From contig CABXNE010000006.1 in NCBI GenBank assembly GCA_902513515.1, positions 1 through 55,906 of the forward strand: a DNA stretch of 55,906 nt. The letters are read 5' to 3'. The stretch is from an uncultured SAR86 cluster bacterium. Its GTDB lineage: Bacteria; Pseudomonadota; Gammaproteobacteria; Magnimaribacterales; D2472. This document shows positions 27,152 through 38,094 of the stretch, in pieces. Numbering within the stretch: position 1 is the stretch's first letter; every line of letters starts with the position of its first letter. Both the position numbers and the translations under genes were made by a program. The notes beneath the pieces are model-generated. The model saw only the letters and a program-made list of their open reading frames with translations. It was not told the DNA's origin and searched no databases.

Positions 27152-27929
27152 AAAATTTAATGGCATTATTGTGTGTTGCCAATTTTAATTCTTCCATTTC
27201 AATACCCATAAGCCCAGCTATCTCATTAGCAATATGAGGAAGGTATTTAGGCTCATTGATATTTTTTTTTGGTTTATTGGGGAGGTTTTTAGGAATAAGA
27301 TATGGGCAGTCAGTTTCTATCATAATTCTATCAATAGGAATATTTTTGATCGATTTACGTAGTTCAATGTTTCTCTTTGCATCACAGATCCATCCAGTCA
27401 GACCTATATAAGCGCCTAAATCTAAATAATCATCTAATTCTTGTTGAGTGCCGGTAAAGCAGTGCACTACGAACTTAGGAAAGTTATTTATTTTTTCTTT
27501 AATGATATGTATAAAATCTTTATGTGAGTCCCTTTGATGAAGATAGAGAGGCAGGTTGAGTTCCTTTGCAATTTCTATGTGCATTTTGAAGGATTTTCTT
27601 TGAGTATCAGGTGGAGAGATGTTTCTAAAGTAATCCAATCCAGTCTCTCCAATAGCATTTGGGTTGATAGAATAAAGTTTAGCAAGGAGATCATCATAAC
27701 TAACTTCAAGGATTTCCGTTGCATGGTGTGGATGAATACCTGCAGAGACAAAATATTTTTCAGGCGATTGATTTTGTATCATTTTTATAGGTTCTAGATC
27801 AGCTAAACTTGCGCAAAGTAAAACAAATTTTTTAACACCCTCAAATTCTGCATTATCTATAACTTCCTTTAAATTATCTTTAAAAGATTTATGAGTAAAA
27901 TTACATGCAATGTCTATAAATCCGGCCAT
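27144..27929 (-). CDS. TatD family hydrolase
   Basis: FIDIACNFTHKSF, SAGIHPHHA, AIGETGLDYFR, VVHCFTGT, IETDCPYLIP. Confidence 0.92.
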   Translation of the reverse strand: MAGFIDIACNFTHKSFKDNLKEVIDNAEFEGVKKFVLLCASLADLEPIKMIQNQSPEKYFVSAGIHPHHATEILEVSYDDLLAKLYSINPNAIGETGLDYFRNISPPDTQRKSFKMHIEIAKELNLPLYLHQRDSHKDFIHIIKEKINNFPKFVVHCFTGTQQELDDYLDLGAYIGLTGWICDAKRNIELRKSIKNIPIDRIMIETDCPYLIPKNLPNKPKKNINEPKYLPHIANEIAGLMGIEMEELKLATHNNAIKFFS

Positions 27930-27974
27930 TTTTATTTTCTATCAATTACAATAATGATGTAATTATCTATCAAT

Positions 27975-28817
27975 ATGAACCAATTTGAACAATTTCAAGC
28001 AGCTTTAGATCTAACAAAAGTTTCAGACAGTGTTTTTTCCTTCACGCCTGATCCAAAATATTTTGTTGGCAATACTCCTCATGGAGGATATCTCTTGGCA
28101 TTAATGAATAAAGCCATGACATCGGTTCTCCCTCATCCGAGTGCAATTAATTCAAATATATATTATTTAGATAGAACTGAACCTGAGCAAGCTGAGTTAC
28201 ATGTTGAAGTGTTTAGAACCTCAAGAGGATCTTCAATGGGTCAAGTTAAATTGGTTCAGAATAAAAAATTAACATGCTTGTACTCTGCATTATGTTCTGA
28301 TTTTGAATACATGAAAGGCCATTCTGGACTTTTAACACCATTGCCTGAAATAATGCATTCAGTTCCAAAAGAAGATTTTAAAGTTATGAATTATGAAAAT
28401 TTTAAAAAAGGCTCAACCCCCTCGTTTATTCAACAATTAGATATGTCTGTTCATCCAGATCATGCATGGTGGGATAGAGATATTTCTAGTGATACTGCCG
28501 AAGCTAGATGTTCTGCTTATTTAGAATTGCAAGGAGGGGTTGCTGACACATTCGTTCTCTCATATCTAGCAGATATTTTGCCCCCAGTTGTTCAAAATAA
28601 ATATGGCCCATTAGGCTGGGTGCCTACACTTGCACTAACTTGCAATATTCGCCAACTTCCCCAAACAAATCGATTATTTATTGACGGTCTTGCAAAAGAT
28701 ATAACTAATGGATATTTTGAGCAAGATTGTTACATATGGGATATGGATGGAAACTTAGTTGCCACTAGCAGACAGCTCACAAAAATCTTAAAATCAGAAG
28801 AAAAAATTTCTTCATAA
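27975..28817 (+). CDS. Acyl-CoA thioesterase (TesB/hot-dog family)
   Basis: FVGNTPHGGYLLALMNKAM; double hot-dog length and C-terminal NGYFEQDCYIWDMDGNLVATSRQL. Confidence 0.82.
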   Translation: MNQFEQFQAALDLTKVSDSVFSFTPDPKYFVGNTPHGGYLLALMNKAMTSVLPHPSAINSNIYYLDRTEPEQAELHVEVFRTSRGSSMGQVKLVQNKKLTCLYSALCSDFEYMKGHSGLLTPLPEIMHSVPKEDFKVMNYENFKKGSTPSFIQQLDMSVHPDHAWWDRDISSDTAEARCSAYLELQGGVADTFVLSYLADILPPVVQNKYGPLGWVPTLALTCNIRQLPQTNRLFIDGLAKDITNGYFEQDCYIWDMDGNLVATSRQLTKILKSEEKISS

Positions 28818-28834
28818 TTAAATAAGGAAATCAA

Positions 28835-29683
28835 ATGAAATTTACTGGTACAAAAAATTATGTGTCTACTGAAGACCTCAGCATGGCTGTTAACGCAACT
28901 ATAGCATTGGAGAGACCTTTAATTATTAAAGGAGAGCCAGGAACTGGAAAAACATTGCTGGCAATTGAGGTGGCTGAGTCACTTGGAATGGACTTAATTG
29001 AATGGCATATAAAGTCAACCACGAAAGCTTCTCAGGGACTATATGAATACGATGCTGTCACCAGGCTTAGAGATTCTCAGCTAGGTGATGAGAGAGTGAA
29101 AGATATTAAAAATTACATAAAAAAAGGCAAGTTATGGGAAGCTTTTGAATCAGATAAGCAAGTGGTATTACTTATTGATGAAGTAGATAAAGCAGATATT
29201 GAATTTCCAAATGATTTATTGCAAGAGCTCGATCGTATGGAGTTTTACTGCTATGAAACTGGAGAGACCATTAAAGCTAAAAAAAGACCTTTAATTATTA
29301 TTACTTCTAATAATGAAAAAGAATTACCAGATGCTTTTTTAAGAAGGTGTTTTTTTCATTATATTCAATTTCCAGATCGCCCGACTATGGAGGGAATTGT
29401 TAAAGTACATTATCCTAAGATTAAGAAGGCTCTAGTAAAAGAGGCTTTAGATTTATTTTTTGATGTTAGAAAAATTCCAGGTATGAAGAAAAAACCTTCA
29501 ACCTCTGAATTAATTGACTGGCTAAAACTACTCATGTCTGATGAGCTACCAGATGAAATCTTAAAGAACGCTGATACATCAAAGGCAATACCACCTTTAT
29601 ATGGTGCATTGCTTAAAAATGAACAGGATGTTCAACTTCTTGAAAGGCTTGCATTCATGTCTAGGAGAGATCAAGCCAAATAA
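28835..29683 (+). CDS. MoxR-type AAA+ ATPase
   Basis: Walker A GEPGTGKT, Walker B VVLLIDEVDKA, SNNEKELPDAFLRRCFFHY. Confidence 0.92.
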   Translation: MKFTGTKNYVSTEDLSMAVNATIALERPLIIKGEPGTGKTLLAIEVAESLGMDLIEWHIKSTTKASQGLYEYDAVTRLRDSQLGDERVKDIKNYIKKGKLWEAFESDKQVVLLIDEVDKADIEFPNDLLQELDRMEFYCYETGETIKAKKRPLIIITSNNEKELPDAFLRRCFFHYIQFPDRPTMEGIVKVHYPKIKKALVKEALDLFFDVRKIPGMKKKPSTSELIDWLKLLMSDELPDEILKNADTSKAIPPLYGALLKNEQDVQLLERLAFMSRRDQAK

Positions 29684-30859
29684 ATGTTAATCAATCTCTT
29701 TCATACAGTTCGATCTTCAGGAGTTCCCTGTACATTAAGAGAATTACTTGATTTATTGGGCGCACTTGAAAAGAATCTTGCTTTTGCTGATATGGAAGAT
29801 TTTTATTTCCTTTCAAGAACGACCCTTGTAAAGGATGAAAAAAATTATGACAAGTTTGATAGAGCCTTTGAGATTTATTTTAAAGGTATAGAAACTTTAG
29901 AGGATATATTTGAAGCGCTAATCCCTGAAGATTGGTTACGCAAAGCATTCGAAAAAGAATTAGATCCTGAAGAATTAAAAAAAATTCAATCCTTGGGTGG
30001 CTTAGAAAAACTTCTAGAAGAATTTAAAAAAAGACTTGAAGAGCAAAAAGAGAGACACGAGGGTGGAAATAAGTGGATTGGCACTAATGGCACTTCTCCA
30101 TTTGGCAATAATGGCCAAAACCCCGAGGGTGTAAGAGTAGGCGGTGAAGGCGGTCAAAAAAAAGCTGTCAAAGTTTGGGAGCAAAGACAGTTTCAAAATT
30201 TAGATGATTCAGTTGAGATAGGAACCAGAAATATTAAAGTTGCTCTAAGAAGATTGAGAAAGTTTGCGCGTCAAAGCACAGATTATGAACTAGACATGGA
30301 TGGCACAATCAAATCTACTGCTAGAAATGCAGGAATTCTAGATATCAACATGATTCCTGAAAGAACAAATCACGTGAAGGTTTTAATCTTTTTTGATGTT
30401 GGGGGGTCAATGGATCCTTATATTAAATTGTGTGAAGAGCTTTTTTCAGCTCTTAAGACTGAATTTAAACATTTAAAATATTTCTATTTTCATAATTGTG
30501 TATACGAGTCCGTATGGGAAGATAATAGAAGGAGAACCCAAGAAAGGTTTTTAGTACAAGACATCATCAACAAATACAGCGCAGACTATAAAGTTATCTT
30601 TGTGGGCGATGCCACTATGGCTCCATATGAAATTACTAACGCTGGAGGAAGCATCGAGCATTGGAATGAAGAGCCTGGCGGAGCAACCATTAAACGATTA
30701 TGCGAACATTTTGATAGAGTGGCCTGGTTGAACCCTGTTCCTGATGATCATTGGGACTATACCTCTTCTTTATGTATTATTAGAGAGCTGATGGACAACA
30801 GAATGTTTCCATTAACTTTAAAAGGACTAGAAGAGGGAATGTCAGTACTATCAAAATGA
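29684..30859 (+). CDS. VWA domain-containing CoxE-like protein
   Basis: LIFFDVGGSMDPYIKLCEELFSAL; follows MoxR as usual. Confidence 0.88.
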   Translation: MLINLFHTVRSSGVPCTLRELLDLLGALEKNLAFADMEDFYFLSRTTLVKDEKNYDKFDRAFEIYFKGIETLEDIFEALIPEDWLRKAFEKELDPEELKKIQSLGGLEKLLEEFKKRLEEQKERHEGGNKWIGTNGTSPFGNNGQNPEGVRVGGEGGQKKAVKVWEQRQFQNLDDSVEIGTRNIKVALRRLRKFARQSTDYELDMDGTIKSTARNAGILDINMIPERTNHVKVLIFFDVGGSMDPYIKLCEELFSALKTEFKHLKYFYFHNCVYESVWEDNRRRTQERFLVQDIINKYSADYKVIFVGDATMAPYEITNAGGSIEHWNEEPGGATIKRLCEHFDRVAWLNPVPDDHWDYTSSLCIIRELMDNRMFPLTLKGLEEGMSVLSK

Positions 30860-32241
30860 ATACAATTATTACTTCACAAAGCAACGGGATTAAATGGGGT
30901 CCATTCACCCTAAGAATCCCTTTCATTCATATTAAATTTAGAGCTCCAGAATTTCTTCAGGGCCTTGTCATTTCTGGTGCCACAGCTTTTGCTGCAGCTC
31001 CTTTAGCTATGAAGCTTGGTTTAAGCTTTGAAGAAGCGGTTGCTTTAAGTATGGTTGCAGGAACTTTCATCTCAGCTGGACCATTAATTTTTGGTGAGCC
31101 AATGGCACCTGGTTGGGTTACACCTGCAGTCCCTATTGTGATGGGTGCCCTTGCAACTGCGGGCTATTATGGAGTCCCCACAGAGGGTTCAGATGTTTGT
31201 GTTGATGGGGTATGTCGATACAACCCTGAAGCCTTTCAGTTTATGGCTGCAATGTGTTTTGAATTTACAGCTTTAATTCTTATTTTGGGTTTAACCGGAT
31301 GGGGTAAATTGTTAGTTGAAAAGATTCCTAATGGTTTAAAAGCTGGAATTATTTTGGGAGCTGCTTTAGCTGCTTTTTATCAGGTTTTTTATGAAGATTT
31401 CGATGCTTATCTTAAGCAGCCTGTTTCAATGACGGTGGCAATAATTTTATGCGTTATTACAACTTTTTCTAACCCTTTTAAAAAAATTGCTGCCAGTAAT
31501 AAGTTTTTTGAGGTCATTGGCTCCCTTGGATTATTGCCGGGATTTTTGATTGCTGGTTTTATAGCTTTTTTCTTGGGTGAATTGACTTTCAATATTGAGT
31601 GGGGATTTAAAATTCCTGCAATCATGAGTTTAGTTGAAAAGACATCTCCTCTTTATATTGGATTGCCTAGCTTGCAGATGTACATTGATGCTTTACCTCT
31701 TGTGATTATCGGTTACATGCTACTTTTTGGAGATTTGGTGACTGCAACAGAAGTTCTAAAGGATGCGCAAAAACATCGAGATGATGAGCAGTTACCAATT
31801 GATCTTAATAGATCACATCTTTCTGTTGGAATCAGAAACCTATTGGCTTCATTGATTAATCCATTTTTCCCTACTCAAGGTGCCTTGTGGACAGGCGTCC
31901 ATGTTGTTGTTGCTGAGCAATGGAAGAAGGGGCATAAACATATGCCATCGATTTTTGATGGTATAGGATCTTATTACTTGATGGGCATCCCATTTCTATA
32001 TTTTACCCTTCCATTTGTTACCCTCATGCAGCCCTTAATGGTGATGGCTCTTACTCTGACATTAATTCTTACTGGTTTTGCATGTGCTTATGTTGCTATG
32101 GGAATACCAAAAAAGAATTCAGAAATGGCAACAGCTCTACTTATAGCATTCTTTATTACTTTTTATAGTGCTTGGATCGGTCTCCTCATAGGCTTATTGT
32201 TGGCTGTCTTTGTTGATGGTTTTGAAGAAGAGGGTGTATGA
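30856..32241 (+). CDS. Multi-TM permease, possibly NCS2-like
   Basis: About 12 hydrophobic segments; NCS2-like motifs only approximate. Confidence 0.5.
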   Translation: MNTIITSQSNGIKWGPFTLRIPFIHIKFRAPEFLQGLVISGATAFAAAPLAMKLGLSFEEAVALSMVAGTFISAGPLIFGEPMAPGWVTPAVPIVMGALATAGYYGVPTEGSDVCVDGVCRYNPEAFQFMAAMCFEFTALILILGLTGWGKLLVEKIPNGLKAGIILGAALAAFYQVFYEDFDAYLKQPVSMTVAIILCVITTFSNPFKKIAASNKFFEVIGSLGLLPGFLIAGFIAFFLGELTFNIEWGFKIPAIMSLVEKTSPLYIGLPSLQMYIDALPLVIIGYMLLFGDLVTATEVLKDAQKHRDDEQLPIDLNRSHLSVGIRNLLASLINPFFPTQGALWTGVHVVVAEQWKKGHKHMPSIFDGIGSYYLMGIPFLYFTLPFVTLMQPLMVMALTLTLILTGFACAYVAMGIPKKNSEMATALLIAFFITFYSAWIGLLIGLLLAVFVDGFEEEGV

Positions 32242-33155
32242 GTGAATTTGCGCTTGAGATTACCAATCTAAAAAAAACATATGACTCAGATGTTGTTGCC
32301 TTAAAGGGCATTAATCTTTCTGTAAAAGTGGGTGACTTTTTTGCCTTGCTTGGACCAAATGGAGCTGGAAAATCTTCGACAATCGGAATTATTGCTTCAT
32401 TAGTAACTAAGAGTGATGGCAAAGTTAAGATCTTTGATATTGATACTGATAAAGATTTTCCTAAAGCAAAGCGTTTGCTAGGAGTTGTTTCACAAGAGAT
32501 AAATTTTAATAACTTTGAAAAGGTTATTGATATTGTTACAACTCAAGCAGGTTTTTACGGTATACCGTTAAAAGATTCAAAGCTAAAAACTGAAATGACT
32601 CTTAAGCGTCTTGGTCTTTGGGAAAAGCGTAATGAGCAAGCACGGTCATTATCAGGTGGATTTAAAAGAAGGCTAATGATTGCCAAGGCTTTAATCCATG
32701 AACCAAAACTTTTAATACTTGATGAGCCAACAGCGGGAGTAGATATTGAGCTTAGAAGAGAGATGTGGGAGTTTTTAAAAGAGATTAATGCTCAAGGCAC
32801 TACTATTATTTTAACCACTCATTATCTTGAAGAAGCAGAACAATTATGTAAAAACATTGCCATTATTGATCATGGTGAATTAATAGAAAATACCTCAATG
32901 AAGGATCTTTTAAGTCGACTTGATGTTCAGGGATTTGTTTTGGATATCGATAATCCTCTAGATGAGCCACCCTCTATCCCTAATTTTCCAGTGACTCTTG
33001 AAGATTCAACAACCCTGAATGTTGTAATTAAAAAAGAGCAATCTATTAACTTTCTTTTTGATCAATTAACAGCTCAAGGTATTAATGTTTTGTCAATGCG
33101 AAATAAATCAAACAGGTTAGAAGAAATGTTTATTGAAATGGTTAATAAGAATTAA
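32238..33155 (+). CDS. ABC transporter ATP-binding protein
   Basis: Walker A GPNGAGKSS, LSGGFKRR signature, LLILDEPTAGVD. Confidence 0.95.
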   Translation: MSEFALEITNLKKTYDSDVVALKGINLSVKVGDFFALLGPNGAGKSSTIGIIASLVTKSDGKVKIFDIDTDKDFPKAKRLLGVVSQEINFNNFEKVIDIVTTQAGFYGIPLKDSKLKTEMTLKRLGLWEKRNEQARSLSGGFKRRLMIAKALIHEPKLLILDEPTAGVDIELRREMWEFLKEINAQGTTIILTTHYLEEAEQLCKNIAIIDHGELIENTSMKDLLSRLDVQGFVLDIDNPLDEPPSIPNFPVTLEDSTTLNVVIKKEQSINFLFDQLTAQGINVLSMRNKSNRLEEMFIEMVNKN

Positions 33156-33157
33156 TT

Positions 33158-33937
33158 ATGAATAGAAGAAGTGAAATCCTAGTTTCTTTAATCACCCTTA
33201 TTAGAAAAGAAATCAAGCGTTATTTAAGAATTTGGGTTCAAACATTAGTACCGCCAGCAGTAACTATGTCCTTATATTTTGTAATTTTTGGATCCTTGAT
33301 TGGTCCAAGAATTGGAACCATGGATGGCCTTGATTATATTCAGTTCATGATACCTGGGTTAATTATGATGTCTGTGATCACTAATTCATATGCAAATGTT
33401 GTTTCTTCTTTTTATTCAGTTAAATTTCAAAAATCTATTGAAGAGCTTCTTGTATCACCAATGCCAAATTGGGCCATATTGGTTGGTTTTGTTATGGGTG
33501 GAGTTTCTCGTGGTGTTTTAATAGGATGTATAGTTTTTTGTGTAAGTCTCTTCTTTTACCCATCTTTCACTATTGTCAATCCATTGCTAACGATCACCGT
33601 GTTATTTTTAACAGCTATATTGTTCTCCTTAATGGGTTTTATAAATGCAATTTTTGCTGATAGCTTTGATGATATCTCCATCATTCCAACTTTTGTTCTG
33701 ACTCCTTTAATTTATTTAGGTGGTGTATTTTATTCTATCAATATCCTTCCTGATATTTGGAGAAATATCTCTATGGCCAATCCAATGCTTTACGTTGTTA
33801 ATACTTTTAGGGAAGGAATGTTGGGGGTGAGTGATGTATCTATTCCATTCGCATTAGCTATGATCATTTTTTTTATAGTTACCCTGGCTTCTACATGCTT
33901 ATTTCTCCTTCATAGAGGGGTTGGAACCCGTCAGTGA
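33158..33937 (+). CDS. ABC-2 type transporter permease
   Basis: Six TM permease directly after the ATPase; PGLIMMSVITNSYANVVSSFYSVKFQKSIEELLVSPM. Confidence 0.92.
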   Translation: MNRRSEILVSLITLIRKEIKRYLRIWVQTLVPPAVTMSLYFVIFGSLIGPRIGTMDGLDYIQFMIPGLIMMSVITNSYANVVSSFYSVKFQKSIEELLVSPMPNWAILVGFVMGGVSRGVLIGCIVFCVSLFFYPSFTIVNPLLTITVLFLTAILFSLMGFINAIFADSFDDISIIPTFVLTPLIYLGGVFYSINILPDIWRNISMANPMLYVVNTFREGMLGVSDVSIPFALAMIIFFIVTLASTCLFLLHRGVGTRQ

Positions 33938-34665
33938 AAGTTAAATATTTAGGTCAACAATCTACACCAAAGCTTTCTTCTTACTCTCCTGATTTCTTAG
34001 ATTCTATTCCACGGAATAACCAGCACTTAGGTAAGTTTTTTGGCTTGGATTATTGGAATGCCTATGAGTTTTCATATATAAATTCCAATAATTTTCCAGT
34101 AATAGAAACTTTAGAAATTAAAATCTCTATGCACTCAGCGCTTACAGTTGAATCTAAATCTTTAAAACTTTATTTGGCATCTTTTTACAATAAAAAATTT
34201 AATAATCCCTCAAGAGCATATGATTTAATAGCAAAAGATTTGAGTAAATTAATAAATTCACCTGTATCTGTAAGAAAATTAACTAAATTTGATACAGTTC
34301 CCAGATCAACTGCTATTTCTAAATTTAAACATAAAGTCCCAAAAAATAAACTTATTCACTTTAAAGGCTTTAGGTCTATATGCCCTGTGACCTCCCAACC
34401 TGATTGGGCTAATATTTATATTCATTCCACGTCTACCCCCATTGATTCAAAAAAACTAGTAAAATTTTTGAAATCATATAGAGACAAGGACGATTTTCAT
34501 GAATCATGCACTGAATCAATCTTTATAGCGTTACTTGATGATTTTGCAATGGAAGATTTAACTGTTTATGGAAAATTTCTAAGAAGAGGCGGCATAGATA
34601 TTAATCCAATAAGATCAACATCAAAAAAGCTTTTGTTTAAAAATTTTAGAGATTTTGGTCAGTAA
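33934..34665 (+). CDS. queF: NADPH-dependent 7-cyano-7-deazaguanine reductase
   Basis: GFRSICPVTSQPDWANIYI (catalytic Cys), FHESCTESIF, RRGGIDINPIRS. GTG start. Confidence 0.93.
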   Translation: MKVKYLGQQSTPKLSSYSPDFLDSIPRNNQHLGKFFGLDYWNAYEFSYINSNNFPVIETLEIKISMHSALTVESKSLKLYLASFYNKKFNNPSRAYDLIAKDLSKLINSPVSVRKLTKFDTVPRSTAISKFKHKVPKNKLIHFKGFRSICPVTSQPDWANIYIHSTSTPIDSKKLVKFLKSYRDKDDFHESCTESIFIALLDDFAMEDLTVYGKFLRRGGIDINPIRSTSKKLLFKNFRDFGQ

Positions 34666-34740
34666 TTAATTTTATGTTTCTGTACAAAAATTTTGTGCTC
34701 TTAGAATCAACTTAAAGTACAATTCCCATTCTTATCAGCA

Positions 34741-34830
34741 GGAGAGATGGCAGAGTGGTCGATTGCGCTACCTTGGAAAGGTAGTAACCGGGCAACTGGT
34801 TCCGGGGTTCGAATCCCCGTCTCTCCGCCA
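34741..34830 (+). tRNA. tRNA-Ser (GGA)
   Basis: GGAGAGA/TCTCTCC acceptor, anticodon loop TTGGAAA, long variable arm, GTTCGAATC, CCA encoded. Confidence 0.96.
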
Positions 34831-34917
34831 ATAATTAAGATTTTTTCTCTTTTAAAACTTTCATCTTAGTTATGATTTTTGGTAACATGTAAAAGGTTTT
34901 AAAGTTACCACAATAAT

Positions 34918-35214
34918 ATGAATGAATTTTATAAAAATATTAGTGATGCCCTGATTATGCTCGATGGTTTTCAAAAGGATTTAAATATAAGGCACTTTAC
35001 ACCTAACGAGATTAAGGTCTTCCACACTATTATTATCCAATCTAACAGCAATAATGAAAGCTCAAGCATTTCAGATATTGTTAAAAATTCAGGAATGTCT
35101 CGATCTACTGTTTATAAAACTCTTAAGAAATTATCTACAGAAGGAATTATTGGTATGCATCAATCACAAGATGATGGTCGTGAATCGTTGGTTACTTTAA
35201 ATAACTTTTCTTGA
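34918..35214 (+). CDS. Winged-helix transcriptional regulator (MarR-like)
   Basis: SSISDIVKNSGMSRSTVYKTLKKLSTEGIIG. Confidence 0.75.
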   Translation: MNEFYKNISDALIMLDGFQKDLNIRHFTPNEIKVFHTIIIQSNSNNESSSISDIVKNSGMSRSTVYKTLKKLSTEGIIGMHQSQDDGRESLVTLNNFS

Positions 35215-35241
35215 ATCTCCTCGTAAAGTAAAGATCATTTA

Positions 35242-35808
35242 ATGAAACATTTTATTTTAAGTTCATTAACTGCTTTTATCTTTTCATCAGTTCTATGGAT
35301 AATTTGGTCTTTTTTTACCGTTCAATCTGGAATAGTTCCTAATTGGGTGGGCAGTCTTTTATATCTACCCCATGCTGCTAGGGTGCTAATGGTCGTATAT
35401 TTTGGTTGGAGATCTATTCCTGGCCTATATTTAGCAGAGCTATGGGGGCCACTTTATTTAGCACAAGATGCATATAATTTTGCTATATGGATACCATCGG
35501 CTATAAGCGTTTTATCTGTTTCAGCTGCTTTATATGTACTCAGACTTTTTGGTTTCCCGCTTGGAGGAACTATTGAAAGCCCATTAAATAAAAGTAATTA
35601 TAAGCACATAGGATTAATAACTATGATATCTGCTTTTTTTAACGCATTAATGGTAAATGTGTACTTGTCACAAATACATGCAAATTTTGAGCCTATAGAT
35701 GCAGACATAATTCAGGTACTTAGATTTTTTGTTGGAGATATGCTGGGAGTTCTTCTTGTATTTATATTTTTAGCGATTTTTCTTAAACCAGTTTTAGATA
35801 AACCTTAA
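35242..35808 (+). CDS. Hypothetical integral membrane protein
   Basis: About 5 hydrophobic segments; family not recognised with certainty (MASE1-like look). Confidence 0.55.
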   Translation: MKHFILSSLTAFIFSSVLWIIWSFFTVQSGIVPNWVGSLLYLPHAARVLMVVYFGWRSIPGLYLAELWGPLYLAQDAYNFAIWIPSAISVLSVSAALYVLRLFGFPLGGTIESPLNKSNYKHIGLITMISAFFNALMVNVYLSQIHANFEPIDADIIQVLRFFVGDMLGVLLVFIFLAIFLKPVLDKP

Positions 35809-37661
35809 TTAGATTCAATCCACTCATCAATAATATCTTCTAATATAAATAAAGGAACAATTCCTTGATCAAGCACTATTGTATGAAATTTTCTTATATC
35901 AAATTTCTTGCCTAAAGCATCTTGTGCTTTTTGTCTTAATTCTAGGATCTTTAACATGCCCATTTTGTAGCTTGTTGCTTGACCAGGCCATACAATATAA
36001 CGCTCAATTTCAACCCTTACCTCTGTATCTGACATACCAGTAGTTTTTTTCATATAATCCATAGCTTCTTCTCTGGTCCATCTTTTATAGTGCATGCCTG
36101 TATCTACAACCAATCTATTGGCTCTAAACATTTCACTTTGTAATACTCCTAGCTCATCATAAAGGTTCTTTGTCATTCCAACCTCTACAGCTAATTGTTC
36201 TGAGTACAATGCCCAGCCCTCAGTAAATGCAGAGGTCCTGTAACCCATTTTTCTATAAAGTGTTAGGCCTTCATTTTCTTGATTAAGTGCTATTTGAAAA
36301 TGATGACCTGGAACAGCCTCATGAAATGTGAGAGTTCTCATGCCGAATGTTGGTGTTTGCTTGATATCATATAAATTTGCATAAAATACACCAGGACGCG
36401 ATCCGTCTAAGCTTGGTGCTTGGTAATAGCCTCCAGCAGCAGTTTTTTCTGAATATTCAGGAACAGCTCTGACTTCTACAGGGCTGATAGGAAATCTTTC
36501 AAAGTACGGTCTAACATCTTCTTCTGCCTCTTTAACCATTTGATTGTAGTCAGCAATAACAATTTCTTTTCTGTCTGGAGTATCTGCATAAAGGAAATCT
36601 GGATTCTCATTTAGGTCATTCATCATTTCACCAACAGGTTTCTTGACTTCATAGCCTAATAAAATGAAGATTTCTTTCATTCGATTACCAATTCTTTCAA
36701 CCTCTGATAATCCAATCTGATGAATCTCCTCAGCCGTGTAATCTGTTGTCGTGTAAGACCTTAATCGAGATGCATAAAATGCATCACCATTAGGTAATGA
36801 CCAAACACCATGATTTTTATTTGCGTTGTTATAATTAACCTCCATGTATTGAAGAATTGACTGGTAGCCGGGCTTTACATCAGATTGAATTACATTACTT
36901 AATTCATTAAACAGAGCTTCTTTTTTATCAGTTGTAATGTCTAACTCATTCACCTTTCTTATAAATACTTGCATCAATGGATTCTCATCATCTTTATACG
37001 CAATTAATTCTTTGAGCTGTCTTATTACATGATCAAATACAAATTGAGGGGCAAAGATTCCCAATTTTTTTTGTTCTTCCAGCCAAATCAAATCAGAATT
37101 CATAGAATCATCAAAAAGCTTAACCCTTTTTATATAATCTGTAGCTTCTCTGTAATCTCTAATCGGATGAGTGTCTGTCATAAACTCAACACCATTTAGG
37201 TGATTGCCACTAATTTGGTTGAATGGATAAGAATGAAATCTAAAGTTTTCAAATCTATCAATACCATTTTCAGTATCAAAAATAGCTATTTTTTGTGTAA
37301 CCTTTTGGATGTCTGTTAAGCCATTGGGGTTATATTTTTTAAGCATTTGAAGATGCTCTAAGGTTTCTTTGTAGTCATCTTCGCCATCATCTAGAGTATC
37401 AATGCTCAGTCTCTGATTGTGTTTTAAAATTGCGTTGAAGGGATCAAAAATTCCTATGTATGTCATAAATTCAGGTGAATCCAATAGACTTAAGGTTAAC
37501 TCTTTAGCTAAATAGTGATCAATTGAATATGGCTTCATGAAAAACAAATTTGCTAAATATAGTGATACAAGGGCTAAGCCGCTTAGAACAAGATACCCAG
37601 CATATTTAAATATTTTTTTCATAATAATCCTTTGCCTAATGTAGTATATTAATTTTAGCAT
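35805..37661 (-). CDS. DUF885 family protein (M32-like metallopeptidase fold)
   Basis: MRTLTFHEAVPGHHFQIALNQE (HExxxGHH), FTEGWALYSEQLAVEVG, WPGQATSYKMG. Confidence 0.92.
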   Translation of the reverse strand: MLKLIYYIRQRIIMKKIFKYAGYLVLSGLALVSLYLANLFFMKPYSIDHYLAKELTLSLLDSPEFMTYIGIFDPFNAILKHNQRLSIDTLDDGEDDYKETLEHLQMLKKYNPNGLTDIQKVTQKIAIFDTENGIDRFENFRFHSYPFNQISGNHLNGVEFMTDTHPIRDYREATDYIKRVKLFDDSMNSDLIWLEEQKKLGIFAPQFVFDHVIRQLKELIAYKDDENPLMQVFIRKVNELDITTDKKEALFNELSNVIQSDVKPGYQSILQYMEVNYNNANKNHGVWSLPNGDAFYASRLRSYTTTDYTAEEIHQIGLSEVERIGNRMKEIFILLGYEVKKPVGEMMNDLNENPDFLYADTPDRKEIVIADYNQMVKEAEEDVRPYFERFPISPVEVRAVPEYSEKTAAGGYYQAPSLDGSRPGVFYANLYDIKQTPTFGMRTLTFHEAVPGHHFQIALNQENEGLTLYRKMGYRTSAFTEGWALYSEQLAVEVGMTKNLYDELGVLQSEMFRANRLVVDTGMHYKRWTREEAMDYMKKTTGMSDTEVRVEIERYIVWPGQATSYKMGMLKILELRQKAQDALGKKFDIRKFHTIVLDQGIVPLFILEDIIDEWIESN

Positions 37662-37680
37662 TTAACCAACCTAATTAGGC

Positions 37681-38094
37681 ATGAAGAATCCATTTCACTT
37701 AGCCATCCCAGTTAATAATTTAAGTAAAGCATCAGATTTTTATCAAAATATACTTGAGTGTCAAAGAGGTAGAGAAAGCGATTCTTGGATTGACTTTAAT
37801 TTATTTGGACATCAACTAGTATGTCATTATGTAGAAGATGCTCAGAAAGAAAATACAAATCCAGTTGATGGAGATGCAGTGCCTGTTCCTCATTTTGGGG
37901 TCATCCTTAGCTTTGATCAGTTTGACGCTCTTGCTAAAAAATTAATGGACAAAAATCAGACTTTTATTATTGAGCCTAAAACACGTTTTGCTGGTCAACC
38001 CGGAGAGCAGAGGACGATGTTTCTTAAAGATCCTAGTGGAAATGCATTGGAATTTAAAGCGTTTAAAAGTTTAAAAACTCTTTTTCAATTCTAG
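37681..38094 (+). CDS. VOC (glyoxalase/bleomycin resistance) family protein
   Basis: FHLAIPVNNLSKASDFYQNIL; MFLKDPSGNALEFK. Confidence 0.9.
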   Translation: MKNPFHLAIPVNNLSKASDFYQNILECQRGRESDSWIDFNLFGHQLVCHYVEDAQKENTNPVDGDAVPVPHFGVILSFDQFDALAKKLMDKNQTFIIEPKTRFAGQPGEQRTMFLKDPSGNALEFKAFKSLKTLFQF